64,000 nucleotides of DNA from Bordetella ansorpii (GTDB lineage: Bacteria; Pseudomonadota; Gammaproteobacteria; Burkholderiales; Burkholderiaceae_B), in NCBI RefSeq assembly GCF_900078315.1, contig NZ_FKBS01000025.1, forward strand, positions 310,001-374,000, written 5' to 3'. This document shows positions 27,172 through 37,812 of this stretch, piece after piece (positions within the stretch are counted from its first letter, which is position 1; every line of letters begins with the position of its first letter). The position numbers were made by a program, and so were the translations under genes. The notes under the pieces are model-generated. The model did not search any database, was not told the origin of the DNA, and worked only from the letters and a program-made list of their open reading frames with translations.

Positions 27172-28401
27172 CTACGCACCCAAGTTAACACGGGCGAACT
27201 TGCGCTTGCCGACCTGCAGCACATAAGTGCCGGCCGCCAATTGCAACGACTTGTCGTCGACCCGGCTGCCGTCGACGCGCACGCCGCCCTGTTCCAGGTT
27301 GCGCTGCGCCTCGGAGCTGGACGCCACCAGGCCGGCCTCGCGCAGCACGCGCAGGATGCCCATGGGCGCGCCGTCCACCGACACCTCGGGCATGTCCTCG
27401 GGCATGGCGCCGTCGCGGAAGCGGGCCTCGAAGGAGGCCAGTGCATCTTCCGCCGCCTGCTTCGAGTGGAAACGGGTGATGATTTCCTGGGCCAGCATGA
27501 CCTTGGCGTCGCGCGGATTGCGGCCGTTTTCGGTTTCGGCGCGCAGCGCGGCGATGTCGTCCAGCGAGCGGAACGACAGCAGCTCGAAGTAGCGCCACAT
27601 CAGCGTGTCGGAGATCGACATCAGCTTGCCGAACATGGAGTCGGGCGTCTCGGAGATGCCGATGTAGTTGCCCTTGGACTTGGACATCTTCTCGACGCCG
27701 TCCAGGCCTTCCAGCAGCGGCATGGTCAGCACGCACTGCGGCGCCTGGCCGTACTCCTTCTGCAGTTCGCGGCCCACCAGCAGGTTGAACTTCTGGTCGG
27801 TGCCGCCCAGCTCCAGGTCGGATTTCAGCGCGACCGAATCGTAGCCTTGCAGCAGCGGGTACAGGAATTCGTGCACCGAGATCGGCACGCCGCCCTTGAA
27901 GCGCTTGGTGAAATCCTCGCGCTCCATCATGCGGGCCACGGTGTAGCGTGACGCCAGCTGGATGATGCCACGCGCGCCCAACTGGTCGCACCACTCGGAG
28001 TTGTAGCGGATCTCGGTACGGGCCGGATCCAGCACCATGCTGGCCTGCGCGTAGTAGGTCTGCGCGTTGGCTTCGATCTGCTCGCGCGTGAGCGGCGGGC
28101 GGGTCGAATTGCGGCCGCTGGGGTCGCCGATGGTGGCGGTGAAGTCGCCGATGAGGAAAATGACGTTGTGGCCCAGGTCCTGCAACTGGCGCATCTTGTT
28201 GAGCACCACCGTGTGGCCCAGGTGGATGTCGGGCGCAGTGGGATCCAGGCCCAGCTTGATGCGCAGCGGCACCCCGGTTTGCTGGCTCTTGGCGAGCTTG
28301 CGGGCGAATTCTTCTTCGACCAGCAGTTCGTCGCAGCCGCGGCGCGCGATGCGCAGGGCTTCTTCGACTTCGGGGGACAGGGGAGCTTCAGGCTGGGACA
28401 T
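27172..28401 (-). CDS. tyrS: Tyrosyl-tRNA synthetase
   Basis: Class I aminoacyl-tRNA synthetase charging tRNA-Tyr. The ATP-binding HIGH motif appears as HLGH at residues 60-63 and the KMSKS loop as KMSKSKG near 235. A C-terminal S4 RNA-binding domain covers about residues 345-409. The start at 28401 gives [16 protein letters not shown] and 409 residues; the frame stays open upstream but adds no family sequence. Confidence 0.97.
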   Translation of the reverse strand: MSQPEAPLSPEVEEALRIARRGCDELLVEEEFARKLAKSQQTGVPLRIKLGLDPTAPDIHLGHTVVLNKMRQLQDLGHNVIFLIGDFTATIGDPSGRNSTRPPLTREQIEANAQTYYAQASMVLDPARTEIRYNSEWCDQLGARGIIQLASRYTVARMMEREDFTKRFKGGVPISVHEFLYPLLQGYDSVALKSDLELGGTDQKFNLLVGRELQKEYGQAPQCVLTMPLLEGLDGVEKMSKSKGNYIGISETPDSMFGKLMSISDTLMWRYFELLSFRSLDDIAALRAETENGRNPRDAKVMLAQEIITRFHSKQAAEDALASFEARFRDGAMPEDMPEVSVDGAPMGILRVLREAGLVASSSEAQRNLEQGGVRVDGSRVDDKSLQLAAGTYVLQVGKRKFARVNLGA

Positions 28402-28502
28402 TGTAATTTTTACCGCGGTTCTAGGCGCAAAAAGGTGTAAATCCGACAAAAAGCGGTCGAAAATTCTTCTCGAATCCGCTAGCATACTGCCCTAATCATA
28501 CG

Positions 28503-28522
28503 CAACTGTCATATGACAGTTG
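28503..28522. promoter_or_regulatory. Perfect 20-bp palindrome between tyrS and the M23 peptidase gene
   Basis: CAACTGTCATATGACAGTTG is fully self-complementary. It lies about 100 bases upstream of tyrS and 130 bases upstream of the peptidase gene, in the divergent promoter region, and is AT-richer than its surroundings. It looks like a dimeric repressor site; no regulator can be named. Confidence 0.65.
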
Positions 28523-28652
28523 TCCTGCAGTACTTCCATAGCTGTTTCCACTGCGCCACATGGAGCGCGCCCCTCGTCCGGCCTGGCCGGAACCGGGCAG
28601 CGCCCAAGCCGGCTGCAACCCGAAATTCATGCTGCCAGGAGGGTCTTTCGCG

Positions 28653-30068
28653 ATGATTCGTGGGTCGGACAGCCTGGTACGCAGCGTCATACACAAGGTG
28701 GCCCCTCTGATCGCCCCCCCGAAGCAAACCCTGTCCCGCGGTGGCGCTCTGCTACGGCGCACGCTGCTGGTTTCCGCCATTGCCCTGTTCGCCGGCGCCG
28801 CCGCGCTGGGCATGGTGCAACAGCCCGACCACACCGAACTGCCTCCGACGCGCCTGGTCGATAGCCCGATGCCGCTGGAAGCCGAGCAGATGCAGGTCAG
28901 CGCCGAGACCGACGCCCCCTTCATCAACGAAACCCGCATCCGCCGCGGCGACACGTTGGCCACGGTGCTCCAGCGCCTGGAAATCGACAATCCCAAGCTG
29001 CAAAGCTTCCTCACGCACGATTCCAGCGCGCGCAGCATCTACAAGCTGTACCCTGGCCGCGCCGTGCAGGCCGCCGTCGACCAGGCAGGCAACATGGTGT
29101 GGATGCGCTACATCCACACGCCGGGCACCGAAGACGACGGCCAGGTCTCCACGCGCATGCTGTTCGTGGAAGCCGACGGCAACGACGGCTTCAAGGCCCG
29201 TGAAGTCAGCGAGGACACCCACCTGCAGACGCGCGTGGCGGTAGGCACCATCCGCTCGTCGCTGTTCGGCGCCACCGACGCCGCCGGCATCCCCGATGCC
29301 ATCACGCTGCAGATGGCCGAGATCCTGGGCTCCAAGATCGACTTCCTGCGCGACCTGCGCCAGGGCGACCAGTTCCGCGTGGTGTACGAAACCCGTTCGC
29401 ACGATGGCCGCTACGCCGGCGCCGGCCGCCTGCTGGCCGTCGAGTTCGTCAACGGCACCAAGACCTACAACGCCGTGTGGTTCAACCCGGACGGCAAGTC
29501 GGGCGCCTACTACGACTTCGAAGGCACCAACCTGCGCGGCGCCTTCCTGCGTACCGCGCTGAAGTTCACCCGCATCAGTTCCACGTTCGGCATGCGCATG
29601 CATCCGATCCACAAGCGCTGGATCGGCCACAAGGGCGTCGACTACGCCGCCCCGTCCGGCACCCCGATCCACACCACGGCCGATGGCGTGGTCGAGTTCG
29701 CGGGTTGGCAGAACGGCTACGGCAACGTGGTCATCGTCAAGCACTACGGCAAGTACTCCACGCTGTACGGCCACCAGAGCGCGCTGGCCAAGGGCATCAA
29801 GAAGGGCGTGCACGTGTCGCAGGGCCAGTTGATCGGCTACGTCGGCTCCACCGGCTGGGCCACCGGCCCGCACCTGCACTACGAATTCCGCGTCGACAAC
29901 ACGCCGGTCGATCCGCTGGCCATCGACCTGCCCGTGGCCCGCACGCTGGAAAGCGACGAACGCAAGCAGTTCACCCAGGCGGTCGCGCCCTACCGCGCGC
30001 AGATCGAGATGCTGACCGCGCTGCAGAAGACCGCGCCGGAAGGCAGCACCAGCCTGGCGTCGCGCTGA
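28653..30068 (+). CDS. M23 family metallopeptidase (MepM-like)
   Basis: Cell-wall endopeptidase of the LytM/M23 type. An N-terminal membrane anchor lies at about residues 29-52, an OapA/LysM-like segment with RIRRGDTLATVLQRL follows, and the C-terminal M23 domain has zinc ligands in HKGVD (about residue 326) and HLH (about 407), all present. It should cut peptide cross-links during growth. The ATG at 28653 has AGGAGGG ten bases upstream; two earlier in-frame ATGs lack such a site. The downstream anmK gene fits a role in peptidoglycan turnover. Confidence 0.92.
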   Translation: MIRGSDSLVRSVIHKVAPLIAPPKQTLSRGGALLRRTLLVSAIALFAGAAALGMVQQPDHTELPPTRLVDSPMPLEAEQMQVSAETDAPFINETRIRRGDTLATVLQRLEIDNPKLQSFLTHDSSARSIYKLYPGRAVQAAVDQAGNMVWMRYIHTPGTEDDGQVSTRMLFVEADGNDGFKAREVSEDTHLQTRVAVGTIRSSLFGATDAAGIPDAITLQMAEILGSKIDFLRDLRQGDQFRVVYETRSHDGRYAGAGRLLAVEFVNGTKTYNAVWFNPDGKSGAYYDFEGTNLRGAFLRTALKFTRISSTFGMRMHPIHKRWIGHKGVDYAAPSGTPIHTTADGVVEFAGWQNGYGNVVIVKHYGKYSTLYGHQSALAKGIKKGVHVSQGQLIGYVGSTGWATGPHLHYEFRVDNTPVDPLAIDLPVARTLESDERKQFTQAVAPYRAQIEMLTALQKTAPEGSTSLASR

Positions 30069-30082
30069 TCCTGACGGCGGCC

Positions 30083-31222
30083 ATGCTCCCGCACACCGAC
30101 GGCCCGGACGGCAACGCCCCGGGCCGTCTTTTCATCGGCCTGATGTCGGGCACCAGCACCGATGGCGTCGACGGCGTGCTGGTGCGCCTGCAGGCGGGCG
30201 CTCGGCCCGGCTTGTTGGCCAGCGCCAGCCTGGACATGCCCGAGGCGTTGCGCGACGAACTGCTGGCGCTGAACCGCGCCGGCCAGGACGAACTGGCGCG
30301 CGCCGCCCTGGCCGGCAACGCGCTGGCGCGGCTGTATGCCGAGGCGGTCACCGTGCTGCTGGCGCAATCGGGCCACGGCACGGCGGACGTCACCGCCATC
30401 GGCGCGCACGGCCAGACCGTGCGCCACCGGCCCGAGCTGGGCTATACCGTGCAATTGAACAACCCCGCCCTGCTGGCCGAACTGAGCGGCATCGACGTGG
30501 TGGCCGATTTCCGCAGCCGCGACGTGGCCGCGGGCGGCCAGGGTGCGCCGCTGGTACCCCCCTTTCATGCCGCGATGTTCGGCGGCGCGCAGCCGCGCGC
30601 GGTGCTCAACCTGGGCGGCATCGCCAACCTGACGCTGCTGGACGGCGGCAGCGCCCCGCGCGGCTTCGATACCGGTCCGGCCAACATGCTGCTGGACTTC
30701 TGGAGCCACCAGCACACCGGCCAGCCTTACGACGATGACGGCCGCTGGGCCGCCACGGGACACGTCAACGCCGACCTGCTTCAATTGCTGATCGCCGACG
30801 AACCCTGGTTCGCGCTGCCCCCGCCCAAGTCCACCGGACGCGACCTGTTCGACAGCGTCTGGCTGGCACAGCGCCTGAATGCCTTCAGCGGCCCCGCCCT
30901 GGCACCCGCCGACGTACAGGCCACGCTGCAACGCCTGACGGCCCGCACAGTGGCCGATGCACTGGAACGCACCTTGCCGCACGCCCGCGACGTGCTGGTG
31001 TGCGGCGGCGGCGCGCGCAACACCGGCTTGATGCAGGATCTGGCCGATTGCCTGCGGCGTCCGGTACACGCCACCGACACCGAAGGCGTGCCGGCGCAGT
31101 GGGTCGAAGCGCTGGCCTTTGCCTGGCTGGCGCAGGCGCACGTGGATCGCGTGCCGGCCAGCGTGCCGGCGGTGACGGGTGCACGCTCGGCACGGGTATT
31201 GGGCGCGCTGTATCCGCGCTGA
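30083..31222 (+). CDS. anmK: Anhydro-N-acetylmuramic acid kinase
   Basis: Cytoplasmic kinase that opens and phosphorylates 1,6-anhydro-MurNAc recovered from the cell wall, giving MurNAc-6-phosphate. The phosphate-binding motif MSGTSTDGVDG is near the N-terminus, and the GGGARNTGL motif near residue 310. At 379 residues it is complete. It starts 14 bases after the M23 peptidase stop, so cell-wall cleavage and recycling genes are probably co-transcribed. Confidence 0.95.
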   Translation: MLPHTDGPDGNAPGRLFIGLMSGTSTDGVDGVLVRLQAGARPGLLASASLDMPEALRDELLALNRAGQDELARAALAGNALARLYAEAVTVLLAQSGHGTADVTAIGAHGQTVRHRPELGYTVQLNNPALLAELSGIDVVADFRSRDVAAGGQGAPLVPPFHAAMFGGAQPRAVLNLGGIANLTLLDGGSAPRGFDTGPANMLLDFWSHQHTGQPYDDDGRWAATGHVNADLLQLLIADEPWFALPPPKSTGRDLFDSVWLAQRLNAFSGPALAPADVQATLQRLTARTVADALERTLPHARDVLVCGGGARNTGLMQDLADCLRRPVHATDTEGVPAQWVEALAFAWLAQAHVDRVPASVPAVTGARSARVLGALYPR

Positions 31223-31295
31223 GCATGCGCGCGGGTTTTCAGGAGCCCCTGTCGAGGCGGCCACCGAATGCGGCGCCACGAATGCGATGAAAAAC

Positions 31296-31332
31296 AAAGC
31301 CCCCGCACACCTTCCGGTGCGCGGGGGCTTTT
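31296..31332. terminator. Bidirectional terminator between anmK and erpA
   Basis: AAAGCCCCCGC pairs with GCGGGGGCTTT, with an inner CACC/GGTG pairing around TTCC. The plus strand continues with TTTTG and the minus strand with TTTGTTTTTC, serving both converging genes. Confidence 0.9.
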
Positions 31333-31356
31333 GATTCGTGGCGCAATCGCCGGGTC

Positions 31357-31728
31357 TTAGACCGAGAACGACGAGCCGCAACCGCAGGTGGTCGTGGCGT
31401 TGGGATTGCGGATGACGAACTGCGCGCCTTCGATGTCTTCCTTGTAGTCGATCTCGGCGCCGACCAGGTATTGGAAGCTCATCGGATCGACCAGCAACTG
31501 CACGCCGTTCTTGTCGAGCACGGTATCGTCTTCGTTGACGACTTCATCGAACGTGAAGCCATACTGGAAGCCCGAGCAGCCGCCGCCTTGCACGAAGACG
31601 CGCAGCTTCAGTTCGGGGTTGCCTTCTTCAGCCAGCAGGTCGGCGACCTTGACGGCGGCCGAGTCGGTGAAGACGAGGGGAACAGGCGGAGGGGCCTGCA
31701 GATCTACGGTTTCGGTAAGAGCGTTCAT
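31357..31728 (-). CDS. erpA: Iron-sulfur cluster insertion protein ErpA
   Basis: A-type carrier that delivers Fe-S clusters to apoproteins. The three cluster cysteines are in [10 protein letters not shown] and [10 protein letters not shown] near the C-terminus. The start at 31728 gives [15 protein letters not shown] and 123 residues, the usual family length; the preceding TTTGATC region contains a GGAG-like site. Candidate clients in this window are the Fe-S enzymes at 45.2 and 49.0 kb. Confidence 0.95.
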   Translation of the reverse strand: MNALTETVDLQAPPPVPLVFTDSAAVKVADLLAEEGNPELKLRVFVQGGGCSGFQYGFTFDEVVNEDDTVLDKNGVQLLVDPMSFQYLVGAEIDYKEDIEGAQFVIRNPNATTTCGCGSSFSV

Positions 31729-31792
31729 GATCAAACTCCTGGCCGCGAAGGCCAAATTCGGTGGAGCGGCCATGGCCGCCCGTATGTGTCCA

Positions 31793-32593
31793 CTATAGCC
31801 CAGGCGACGTCGGACTCAAAATCAATGTGACGGTGCGCGACGCCCGCACCGTGGCGCCTTCCAGCACACTGACGGTGATGGATTCGGGGACGAATCCCTC
31901 GGGCAATTCGAGCATGCCCTGGCTGCGTTGGTACTGCTCGAAATGTACCGCCAGCGGCGAGACCTTGTCGGCCTCTGCCGCTGCCGCGGGCTTCTGCTGC
32001 GGCTTGGCGGGTGCCGTCGCCGGGGGCTCTTCCTTGATCCGCAGGGGCAACAGGTCGAACTCGGCCTTCTTGTCCTTCAAGGTGCCCACCGCGTGAAAAC
32101 GCAGCATGCCGGAGAACGCCGTGTCGCCGGGGCGGCCCGAGCGCATCAGCAGCACCTTGTAGGCCAGCGCCTGGCCCGCGCGGTCGATCTGCGTGCCCCG
32201 GATATCCACCGTGCCCTCGGGGCCGGCCGGCAGCAGTTGCTCGAAGAACGCCAGTTGGTCGCGCGCGCGGCCGGCTTCGGCCTGCGAAAGCCTGAGTTGT
32301 TCTTCCAGTTCGAGACGGGCGGCGCGCTCGATGGCCATCTCGCCCGTGGTGGTGTCGAGCCGGGTGCGCAGGCCCTGCAACTCGGCGTCGCGCTGGCGCA
32401 TGGCCGTACGCTGCGCGTTGGCCTGGTCTTCGGTCAGCACCACCATGCCCTTGTGCGGCTCTTGGGCATAGCGCGAGGCGATACCGATGCCCAGCGCGAT
32501 ACCCGCGCCCAATACGGTAGCCAGCCAGGCAATGCGGGCCGCCCTGCGCGGCGAGCGCGGGCGGCTGGAGGATGACGCGTGTGAATCTTGCAT
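31793..32593 (-). CDS. Membrane-anchored coiled-coil protein of unknown function (DUF6776-like)
   Basis: Hypothetical protein of 266 residues. A single transmembrane segment covers about residues 21-40 ([19 protein letters not shown]), followed by a charged heptad-rich stretch at about 55-120 and a C-terminal beta-rich domain split by a Pro/Ala-rich linker near residue 200. The layout predicts a short cytoplasmic tail and a periplasmic body. It sits between argC and erpA on the minus strand. I assign the DUF only by general resemblance; the function is unknown. Confidence 0.75.
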   Translation of the reverse strand: MQDSHASSSSRPRSPRRAARIAWLATVLGAGIALGIGIASRYAQEPHKGMVVLTEDQANAQRTAMRQRDAELQGLRTRLDTTTGEMAIERAARLELEEQLRLSQAEAGRARDQLAFFEQLLPAGPEGTVDIRGTQIDRAGQALAYKVLLMRSGRPGDTAFSGMLRFHAVGTLKDKKAEFDLLPLRIKEEPPATAPAKPQQKPAAAAEADKVSPLAVHFEQYQRSQGMLELPEGFVPESITVSVLEGATVRASRTVTLILSPTSPGL

Positions 32594-32633
32594 CTACGGC
32601 GGGAGGACGCCCGAAGACGCCCTCCCCATGCCA

Positions 32634-33698
32634 TTACGGCAGGATGGCGACGTGGTCGAGGCCCGCCGATTCGGGCAGGCCGAACATCAGGTTCATGTTC
32701 TGGACCGCCTGGCCGGCGGCGCCCTTGACCAGGTTGTCCTGCACCACCAGCACGATCAGCAGGTCGCCGTTGTTCGGGCGCTGGACCGAGATGCGCAGCG
32801 TGTTGGAGGCGCGCACCGAACGGGTTTCCGGCAGGCTGCCGGCCGGCATGACGTCGACGAACTGCTCGTCGGCGTAGCGCTGCTCGAACAGGGCCTGGAA
32901 ATCGGTGTCGCGCGCACCGGGCTGGATGCGGGCGTAGAGGGTGGAGAACATGCCGCGGATCATCGGCACCAGGTGGGGCACGAAGGTCAGCGACACCGGG
33001 CCGCCGGAGATCTTCTCCAGGTGCTCGGTAATCTCGGGGTGGTGGCGGTGGCCGGGCAGACCATAGGCCTTGAAGTTGTCGGAAGCCTCGGAGAACAGCG
33101 TGGCCACCTCGGCCTTGCGGCCGGCGCCCGACACGCCCGACTTGCAGTCGGCGATCAGGGTCTGGGCGTCGACCAGCTGCTTGCCGCCTTCCAGCAGCGG
33201 GGTCAGGCCCAGCAGCACCGTTGTGGGATAGCAGCCGGGGTTGCCGATGACGCGCGCCTTCGTGATGGCTTCGCGGTTGATCTCGGGCAGGCCGTAGACC
33301 GACTCGGCCAGCACGTCGGGGCAGCTATGGGGCATCTTGTACCAGCGCTCGAACACGGCGGTGTCCTGCAGGCGGAAGTCGGCCGCCAGATCGATCACGC
33401 GGGTGTCGGCCGCCAGCAGTTCCTGGGCCTGGGCCATGGCCACGCCGTGCGGCGTGGCGAAGAACACCACATCGCAGTCGGCCAGGTTGGCTTTCTCGGG
33501 CGAACTGAAGGCCAGCTTCACGTGGCCGCGCAGGTTGGGATACATATCGGCCACGGGCAGGCCATCTTCCTTGCGGGACGTGATGGCGGCCAGTTCGACG
33601 TGGGGATGGTGCGACAGCAGACGCAGCAGCTCGACGCCGGTGTAGCCGGTGCCGCCGACGATGCCAACCTTGATGCGGGAGTTCGATGCTTGAGCCAT
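32634..33698 (-). CDS. argC: N-acetyl-gamma-glutamyl-phosphate reductase
   Basis: NADPH-dependent third step of arginine synthesis. The nucleotide motif [14 protein letters not shown] begins near residue 15 and the catalytic cysteine is Cys156 in [10 protein letters not shown]. The length is 354 residues. It lies downstream of rplM-rpsI on the same strand but behind an intrinsic terminator, so it probably has its own promoter in the 180-base gap. Confidence 0.96.
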   Translation of the reverse strand: MAQASNSRIKVGIVGGTGYTGVELLRLLSHHPHVELAAITSRKEDGLPVADMYPNLRGHVKLAFSSPEKANLADCDVVFFATPHGVAMAQAQELLAADTRVIDLAADFRLQDTAVFERWYKMPHSCPDVLAESVYGLPEINREAITKARVIGNPGCYPTTVLLGLTPLLEGGKQLVDAQTLIADCKSGVSGAGRKAEVATLFSEASDNFKAYGLPGHRHHPEITEHLEKISGGPVSLTFVPHLVPMIRGMFSTLYARIQPGARDTDFQALFEQRYADEQFVDVMPAGSLPETRSVRASNTLRISVQRPNNGDLLIVLVVQDNLVKGAAGQAVQNMNLMFGLPESAGLDHVAILP

Positions 33699-33844
33699 GA
33701 TGAGGACCCCAAAAACGTAGACCGATAGTATCGCTCAGGATGCGGGCGTTGCGGCGGTGCCGCAAATATCCCTGATCCGACGGGAGGAACAGCACGAGGT
33801 TCCGTGCCGGGTGCTGCAGGCGTATGACACGCCGGGCCAAAAAC

Positions 33845-33870
33845 AAAAAGGCCGCTTTCGCGGCCTTTTT
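33845..33870 (-). terminator. Intrinsic terminator of rplM-rpsI
   Basis: AAAAAGGCCGC pairs with GCGGCCTTTTT around TTTC. On the minus strand it gives a textbook hairpin followed by TTTTTGTTTTT, eight bases beyond the rpsI stop. Confidence 0.95.
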
Positions 33871-33878
33871 GGGGAACA

Positions 33879-34271
33879 TTAGCGCTTGCTGAACTGCTTG
33901 CGCCGACGTGCCTTGCGGAAGCCGACCTTCTTGCGTTCGACTTCTCGCGCGTCACGGGTCACGAAGCCCGCTTGCGACAGTGCCGGCTTCAGCGCGGTGT
34001 CGTAGTCGATCAGCGCGCGGGTGATGCCGTGGCGGATCGCGCCGGCCTGGCCGGTTTCACCGCCGCCGTGCACGTTGACCTTGATGTCGAACGATTCGCC
34101 CAGGCCCGTCAGGACCAGGGGTTGACGCACGACCATACGGCCGGTTTCACGAGCGAAGAACTCGTCGACGGGCTTGCCGTTGACGACGATCTTGCCAGTG
34201 CCCTTCTTGATGAAAACACGAGCCACCGAGGTCTTGCGACGGCCGGTTCCGTAATTCCAGTTACCGATCAT
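33879..34271 (-). CDS. rpsI: 30S ribosomal protein S9
   Basis: Small-subunit protein whose C-terminal tail reaches the P-site tRNA. The 130 residues end with the conserved basic [11 protein letters not shown]. It follows rplM by nine bases, as in nearly all bacteria, and is closed by a strong terminator. Confidence 0.98.
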   Translation of the reverse strand: MIGNWNYGTGRRKTSVARVFIKKGTGKIVVNGKPVDEFFARETGRMVVRQPLVLTGLGESFDIKVNVHGGGETGQAGAIRHGITRALIDYDTALKPALSQAGFVTRDAREVERKKVGFRKARRRKQFSKR

Positions 34272-34280
34272 GGCGTGTCC

Positions 34281-34709
34281 TTAGAATTCCAGCGGCTTGG
34301 GCTGCTGAGCGGTGTGCGGGTGCTCGGCACCGGCGTACACCTTGAGTTTCTTGATCATGGCGTAGCCCAGCGGACCCTTGGGCAGCATGCCCTTGACGGC
34401 CTTCTGGATGGCGCGGCCGGGAAAACGCTGCTGCATTTTCTCGAAGTTCGTCTCGCGGATACCGCCCGGGTAGGTGGTGTGGCGGAAGTACTTCTTGTCG
34501 TGCGACTTGTTACCCGTGACGACGATATCGGCAGCGTTGACGATGATGATGTAATCACCGGTGTCAACGTGCGGCGTGAATTCAGGTTTGTGCTTGCCAC
34601 GCAGACGGTGTGCGACTTCGCTGGCCACACGACCGAGGACCTTGCCCTTGGCGTCGATCACAAACCAGTCACGTTGGACTTCATGCGGCTTGGCCACAAA
34701 GGTCTTCAT
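34281..34709 (-). CDS. rplM: 50S ribosomal protein L13
   Basis: Large-subunit protein of 142 residues, first gene of the rplM-rpsI operon. The family start [20 protein letters not shown] fixes the ATG at 34709 despite an open frame upstream. The long leader of about 165 bases contains no structure I can assign to autoregulation. Confidence 0.98.
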   Translation of the reverse strand: MKTFVAKPHEVQRDWFVIDAKGKVLGRVASEVAHRLRGKHKPEFTPHVDTGDYIIIVNAADIVVTGNKSHDKKYFRHTTYPGGIRETNFEKMQQRFPGRAIQKAVKGMLPKGPLGYAMIKKLKVYAGAEHPHTAQQPKPLEF

Positions 34710-34880
34710 GATGGTTCCTAGTTCATTCAGGTGAAAGCCCGCCGGAAATCGGCTGAGCCCTTTTCCCCCTTCCAAGGCCCGCCGGTGACGCTACTACCCA
34801 GCCACCAGCCAGCCAGCCAACGATCCTGCCAAAGCGTTATTACCCGCCCGTGCCAAAGTCGTGAATAGGGAAAGTCGATC

Positions 34881-34911
34881 ATTCTAGCACGGCTGTTCAA
34901 ATCTTGCCCAA
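34881..34911 (-). promoter_or_regulatory. Candidate rplM promoter
   Basis: The minus strand shows an extended -10 (TGCTAGAAT) and, 19 bases upstream, TTGGGC as a weak -35. It lies 172 bases before the rplM ATG. The spacing is long, so confidence rests on the extended -10. Confidence 0.45.
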
Positions 34912-34920
34912 CCTTGTGGC

Positions 34921-34960
34921 AAAAGAGCAAAGGGCGCCCCCAGAAAAACAGGGACGCCCT
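34921..34960 (-). terminator. Terminator of pmbA
   Basis: Arms at 34931-34940 and 34951-34960 pair with one mismatch (AGGGCGCCCC against GGGACGCCCT). The minus strand continues with TTTGCTCTTTTG. It lies 25 bases beyond the pmbA stop. Confidence 0.65.
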
Positions 34961-34984
34961 CGGGCGCACGAGGATGACGCAGGC

Positions 34985-36352
34985 TCAGGTGCCCGCGACC
35001 GACATCTGTTCGATCAGGATCGAGCCCGTGCGCTTGGTGCCGCGCGCGATCGTGTCGGCGCCGACCGCCGCGATGGCGCGGAACATGTCGGCCAGGTTGC
35101 CCGCGATGGTGATTTCCTGCACCGCATGCTGGATCTTGCCGTTCTCGACCCAGTAGCCGAACGCGCCGCGGGAGTAATCGCCCGTGACGTAGTTCACGCC
35201 CTGCCCGATCAGTTCGGTGACCAGCAGGCCCGTGCCCAGCTTGCGCAGCATTTCCTCGAAGTCGTCCTCGGGGCGCGTCAGGCGCGAGGTGAGCGACAGG
35301 TTGTGCGAGCCGCCCGCGTTGCCGGTGGTGGCCATGCCGAGCTTGCGCGCGGTGTAGCTGGACAGGAAGTAGCCTTCGAGCAGGCCGCCCGACACCACGC
35401 TGCGGGCCTGCGTGCGCACGCCCTCGTCGTCGAAAGGCGAACTGCCCATGGCGCCCGCCACGTGGGGGTCTTCGGCCACGTCGATGTGATCGGCGAACAC
35501 CGGCTTGCCCAGCGAGTCGACCAGGAAGCTGGCCTTGCGGTACAGCGCGCCGCCATTGGTGGCCTGGGTGAAGGCGCCCAAGAGGCCCAGGGCCAGCGGC
35601 GCCTCGAACAGCACCGGGAACTTGCCCGTGCGGATGCGGCGGGCCAACAGGCGTGACAAGGTGCGCTCGGCGGCGTAGCGGCCGATGGCCTCGGGCGAGG
35701 CCAGGTTGGCCGGGTCGCGCTCGGAGGTGTACCAGTAGTCGCGCTGCATGTTGTTGCCGCGGCCGGCGATGGGCGCCACCGACAGGCTGTGGCGCGAATA
35801 CGGATAGCCGCCCAGGAAGCCACGGGTGTTGCCCATGACGAACTGGCCTTCGTAGGTGCCCACGCTGGCGCCGTCGGTGTTGGTGATGCGCGGATCGAGC
35901 GCGCGGGCGGCACGCTCGGCGCGCAACGCCAGCTCGGCGGCCGCCTCGGTGCCCACCTGCCACGGGTAGTGCAGGGCCAGGTCGGGATAGTCGCCGATGG
36001 CCAGGCGGTCGGCGTCGGGCAGGCCGGCGGCCGGATCGGCCGCGGTGTGCCGGGCGATGTGCCAGGCGGCCTCGACGGTCTGGCGCAGGGCCTCGTCGGA
36101 GAAATCGGAGGTGGAGGCCGAGCCGCGGCTCTGGCCCGCGTACAGGGTCAGGTCGAGGGAGCGGTCACGGGTCTGTTCGACGGTCTCGATGTCGTCTTTG
36201 CGCACCGAGACGGACAGGCCCAGGCTTTCGGAGACTTCGGCCACCGCGTCGCTGGCGCCGGCGCGCCGGGCGTAGTCCAGCACCTTCTCGACGAGTTCGC
36301 TGAAACGCGCGTGATTCGCGGCCACCGGCAGGGAAGAAGAAGAGTTGACCAT
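34985..36352 (-). CDS. pmbA: Metalloprotease PmbA (TldE)
   Basis: Cytoplasmic partner of TldD; the TldD/TldE heterodimer degrades unfolded peptides and matures microcin B17 and CcdA in E. coli. TldE lacks the zinc-binding motif itself and I see none here. The start [17 protein letters not shown] at 36352 gives 455 residues, the usual length. It diverges from darP across 61 bases, an arrangement conserved in many proteobacteria. Confidence 0.95.
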   Translation of the reverse strand: MVNSSSSLPVAANHARFSELVEKVLDYARRAGASDAVAEVSESLGLSVSVRKDDIETVEQTRDRSLDLTLYAGQSRGSASTSDFSDEALRQTVEAAWHIARHTAADPAAGLPDADRLAIGDYPDLALHYPWQVGTEAAAELALRAERAARALDPRITNTDGASVGTYEGQFVMGNTRGFLGGYPYSRHSLSVAPIAGRGNNMQRDYWYTSERDPANLASPEAIGRYAAERTLSRLLARRIRTGKFPVLFEAPLALGLLGAFTQATNGGALYRKASFLVDSLGKPVFADHIDVAEDPHVAGAMGSSPFDDEGVRTQARSVVSGGLLEGYFLSSYTARKLGMATTGNAGGSHNLSLTSRLTRPEDDFEEMLRKLGTGLLVTELIGQGVNYVTGDYSRGAFGYWVENGKIQHAVQEITIAGNLADMFRAIAAVGADTIARGTKRTGSILIEQMSVAGT

Positions 36353-36413
36353 TGCAGTCCAATTTGCAGAGACGGTTATCATAGCCAAGTCCGCCTACAA
36401 CCCGCTTTTTTCC

Positions 36414-36965
36414 ATGCAATCCCAACATCAGGATTCCGTCGACGACGACGGTTTCGACGAAAACGGCTACGACCGTCCCAGCAAATCGCAGGTCAAACGC
36501 GAATTGCACGCCCTGCTCGACCTGGGCAAAGAACTGATCGCGCTGTCGCCCGACCGCCTGAAGCAGTTGCCGCTGGCCGAACGCCTGTACGAGGCCATCC
36601 GCGAAGCCCAGCGCACCACCAGCCGCGAAGGCCTGCGCCGCCAGACCCACTTCGTGGGCAAGCTGATGCGCGACGCGCCGGCCGACGTCATCCGCGCCCA
36701 GCTCGACACGTGGCGCAACGGCTCGCGCGAAGACACCGCGGCCATGCATCGCCTGGAAAACCTGCGCGAGCGCCTGCTGGCCGACGACGACGTCCTGACC
36801 GAGTTGCTGCAGGAATATCCCGATACCGACATCCAGCATCTGCGCGCCGTCATCCGTGCCGCGCGCAAGGAAGCGCAGCAGAACGCCGCGCTGACGCAGG
36901 GCCAGGAACCGCAGCGCAAGCAGTACCGCGCCCTCTTCCAGGCCCTGAAATCGCTGACCGCCTGA
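36414..36965 (+). CDS. darP: Ribosome biogenesis factor DarP (YjgA)
   Basis: Small acidic-basic protein that associates with late 50S precursors and helps mature the peptidyl transferase centre. The start [18 protein letters not shown] gives 183 residues, matching the family; the core [27 protein letters not shown] is present. It diverges from pmbA. Confidence 0.93.
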   Translation: MQSQHQDSVDDDGFDENGYDRPSKSQVKRELHALLDLGKELIALSPDRLKQLPLAERLYEAIREAQRTTSREGLRRQTHFVGKLMRDAPADVIRAQLDTWRNGSREDTAAMHRLENLRERLLADDDVLTELLQEYPDTDIQHLRAVIRAARKEAQQNAALTQGQEPQRKQYRALFQALKSLTA

Positions 36966-37014
36966 TCCGACGCCGATCCGCCTGGCCCCAAAGGGCCTTC
37001 CTTTCTTTCGCGCC

Positions 37015-37692
37015 ATGACCACCGACCTGCCCCTGCTGGACTGCATCGAGATCGAGACCGCCCCGAATCCCACGCACGCAGTGGTGTGGCTGCATGGCCT
37101 GGGCGCCGACGGCAACGATTTCGCGCCCATCGTGCCCGAGCTGCAATCCGTACTGCCGCCGGCCGTGCGGTTCGTGTTTCCCAACGCGCCCGTGCAGCCG
37201 GTCACCATCAACGGCGGCATGGCCATGCGGTCGTGGTACGACATCCTGGGCCAGGACCTGGTACGCCGCGAAGACGGCGACGGCATCCGCGCCAGCGAAC
37301 TGGCGGTGCGCGCGCTGCTGCGCCGCGAGAACGCGCGCGGCATCCCCACCGAACGCATCGTGCTGGCGGGCTTCTCGCAAGGCTGCGCGATGACGCTGCA
37401 CACCGGCCTGCGCCTGCCCGAGAAGCTGGCCGGCATGATCGCGCTGTCCGGCTACCTGCCGCTGGCCGATACCGCCACGGCCGAGCGCCAATCGGCCAAC
37501 CAGGACACGCCGATCTTCATGGCCCACGGCCTGTACGACCCCGTGGTGCAGCTGGCCCGCGCCGAGGCCTCGCGCCAGACGCTGCAATCGCTGGGCTACG
37601 ACGTGCGCTGGCACACCTATCCCATGCCGCACTCGGTGTGCGCGCCCGAGGTCAACGACATCGCGCAGTTCCTGGCCAGCGTGCTGCGCTGA
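37015..37692 (+). CDS. Alpha/beta hydrolase (carboxylesterase type)
   Basis: Cytoplasmic esterase of 225 residues in the acyl-protein thioesterase/carboxylesterase family. The catalytic triad is Ser121 (GFSQGC), Asp174 (GLYDPVV) and His205 (MPHSV). The oxyanion segment is HGLGADGNDF. The natural substrate is unknown; relatives act on short-chain esters or lysophospholipids. It follows darP by 49 bases and may be co-transcribed. Confidence 0.9.
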   Translation: MTTDLPLLDCIEIETAPNPTHAVVWLHGLGADGNDFAPIVPELQSVLPPAVRFVFPNAPVQPVTINGGMAMRSWYDILGQDLVRREDGDGIRASELAVRALLRRENARGIPTERIVLAGFSQGCAMTLHTGLRLPEKLAGMIALSGYLPLADTATAERQSANQDTPIFMAHGLYDPVVQLARAEASRQTLQSLGYDVRWHTYPMPHSVCAPEVNDIAQFLASVLR

Positions 37693-37697
37693 GGCCG

Positions 37698-37714
37698 GCG
37701 GGCCCCGGGCCCGC
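37698..37714 (+). terminator. Short palindrome after the esterase gene
   Basis: GCGGGCCC-C-GGGCCCGC can fold as a compact hairpin six bases after the stop codon. It has no T-run, so it is only a possible terminator. Confidence 0.3.
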
Positions 37715-37812
37715 TATCGCCCAGCCCTTCAGCCGACGCCACGCCGATACGGCATGCATGGCCCAAAGACCGCGGCATTGCGCGTCACCGGGCGCCTGCC
37801 GCGCATCCCGGC

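Noticed and set aside
28503-28522. Reading the palindrome as a Pho box because it contains CTGTCAT
   Set aside because: The second heptamer is not at the required 11-base spacing; the element is a symmetric inverted repeat, not a direct repeat.
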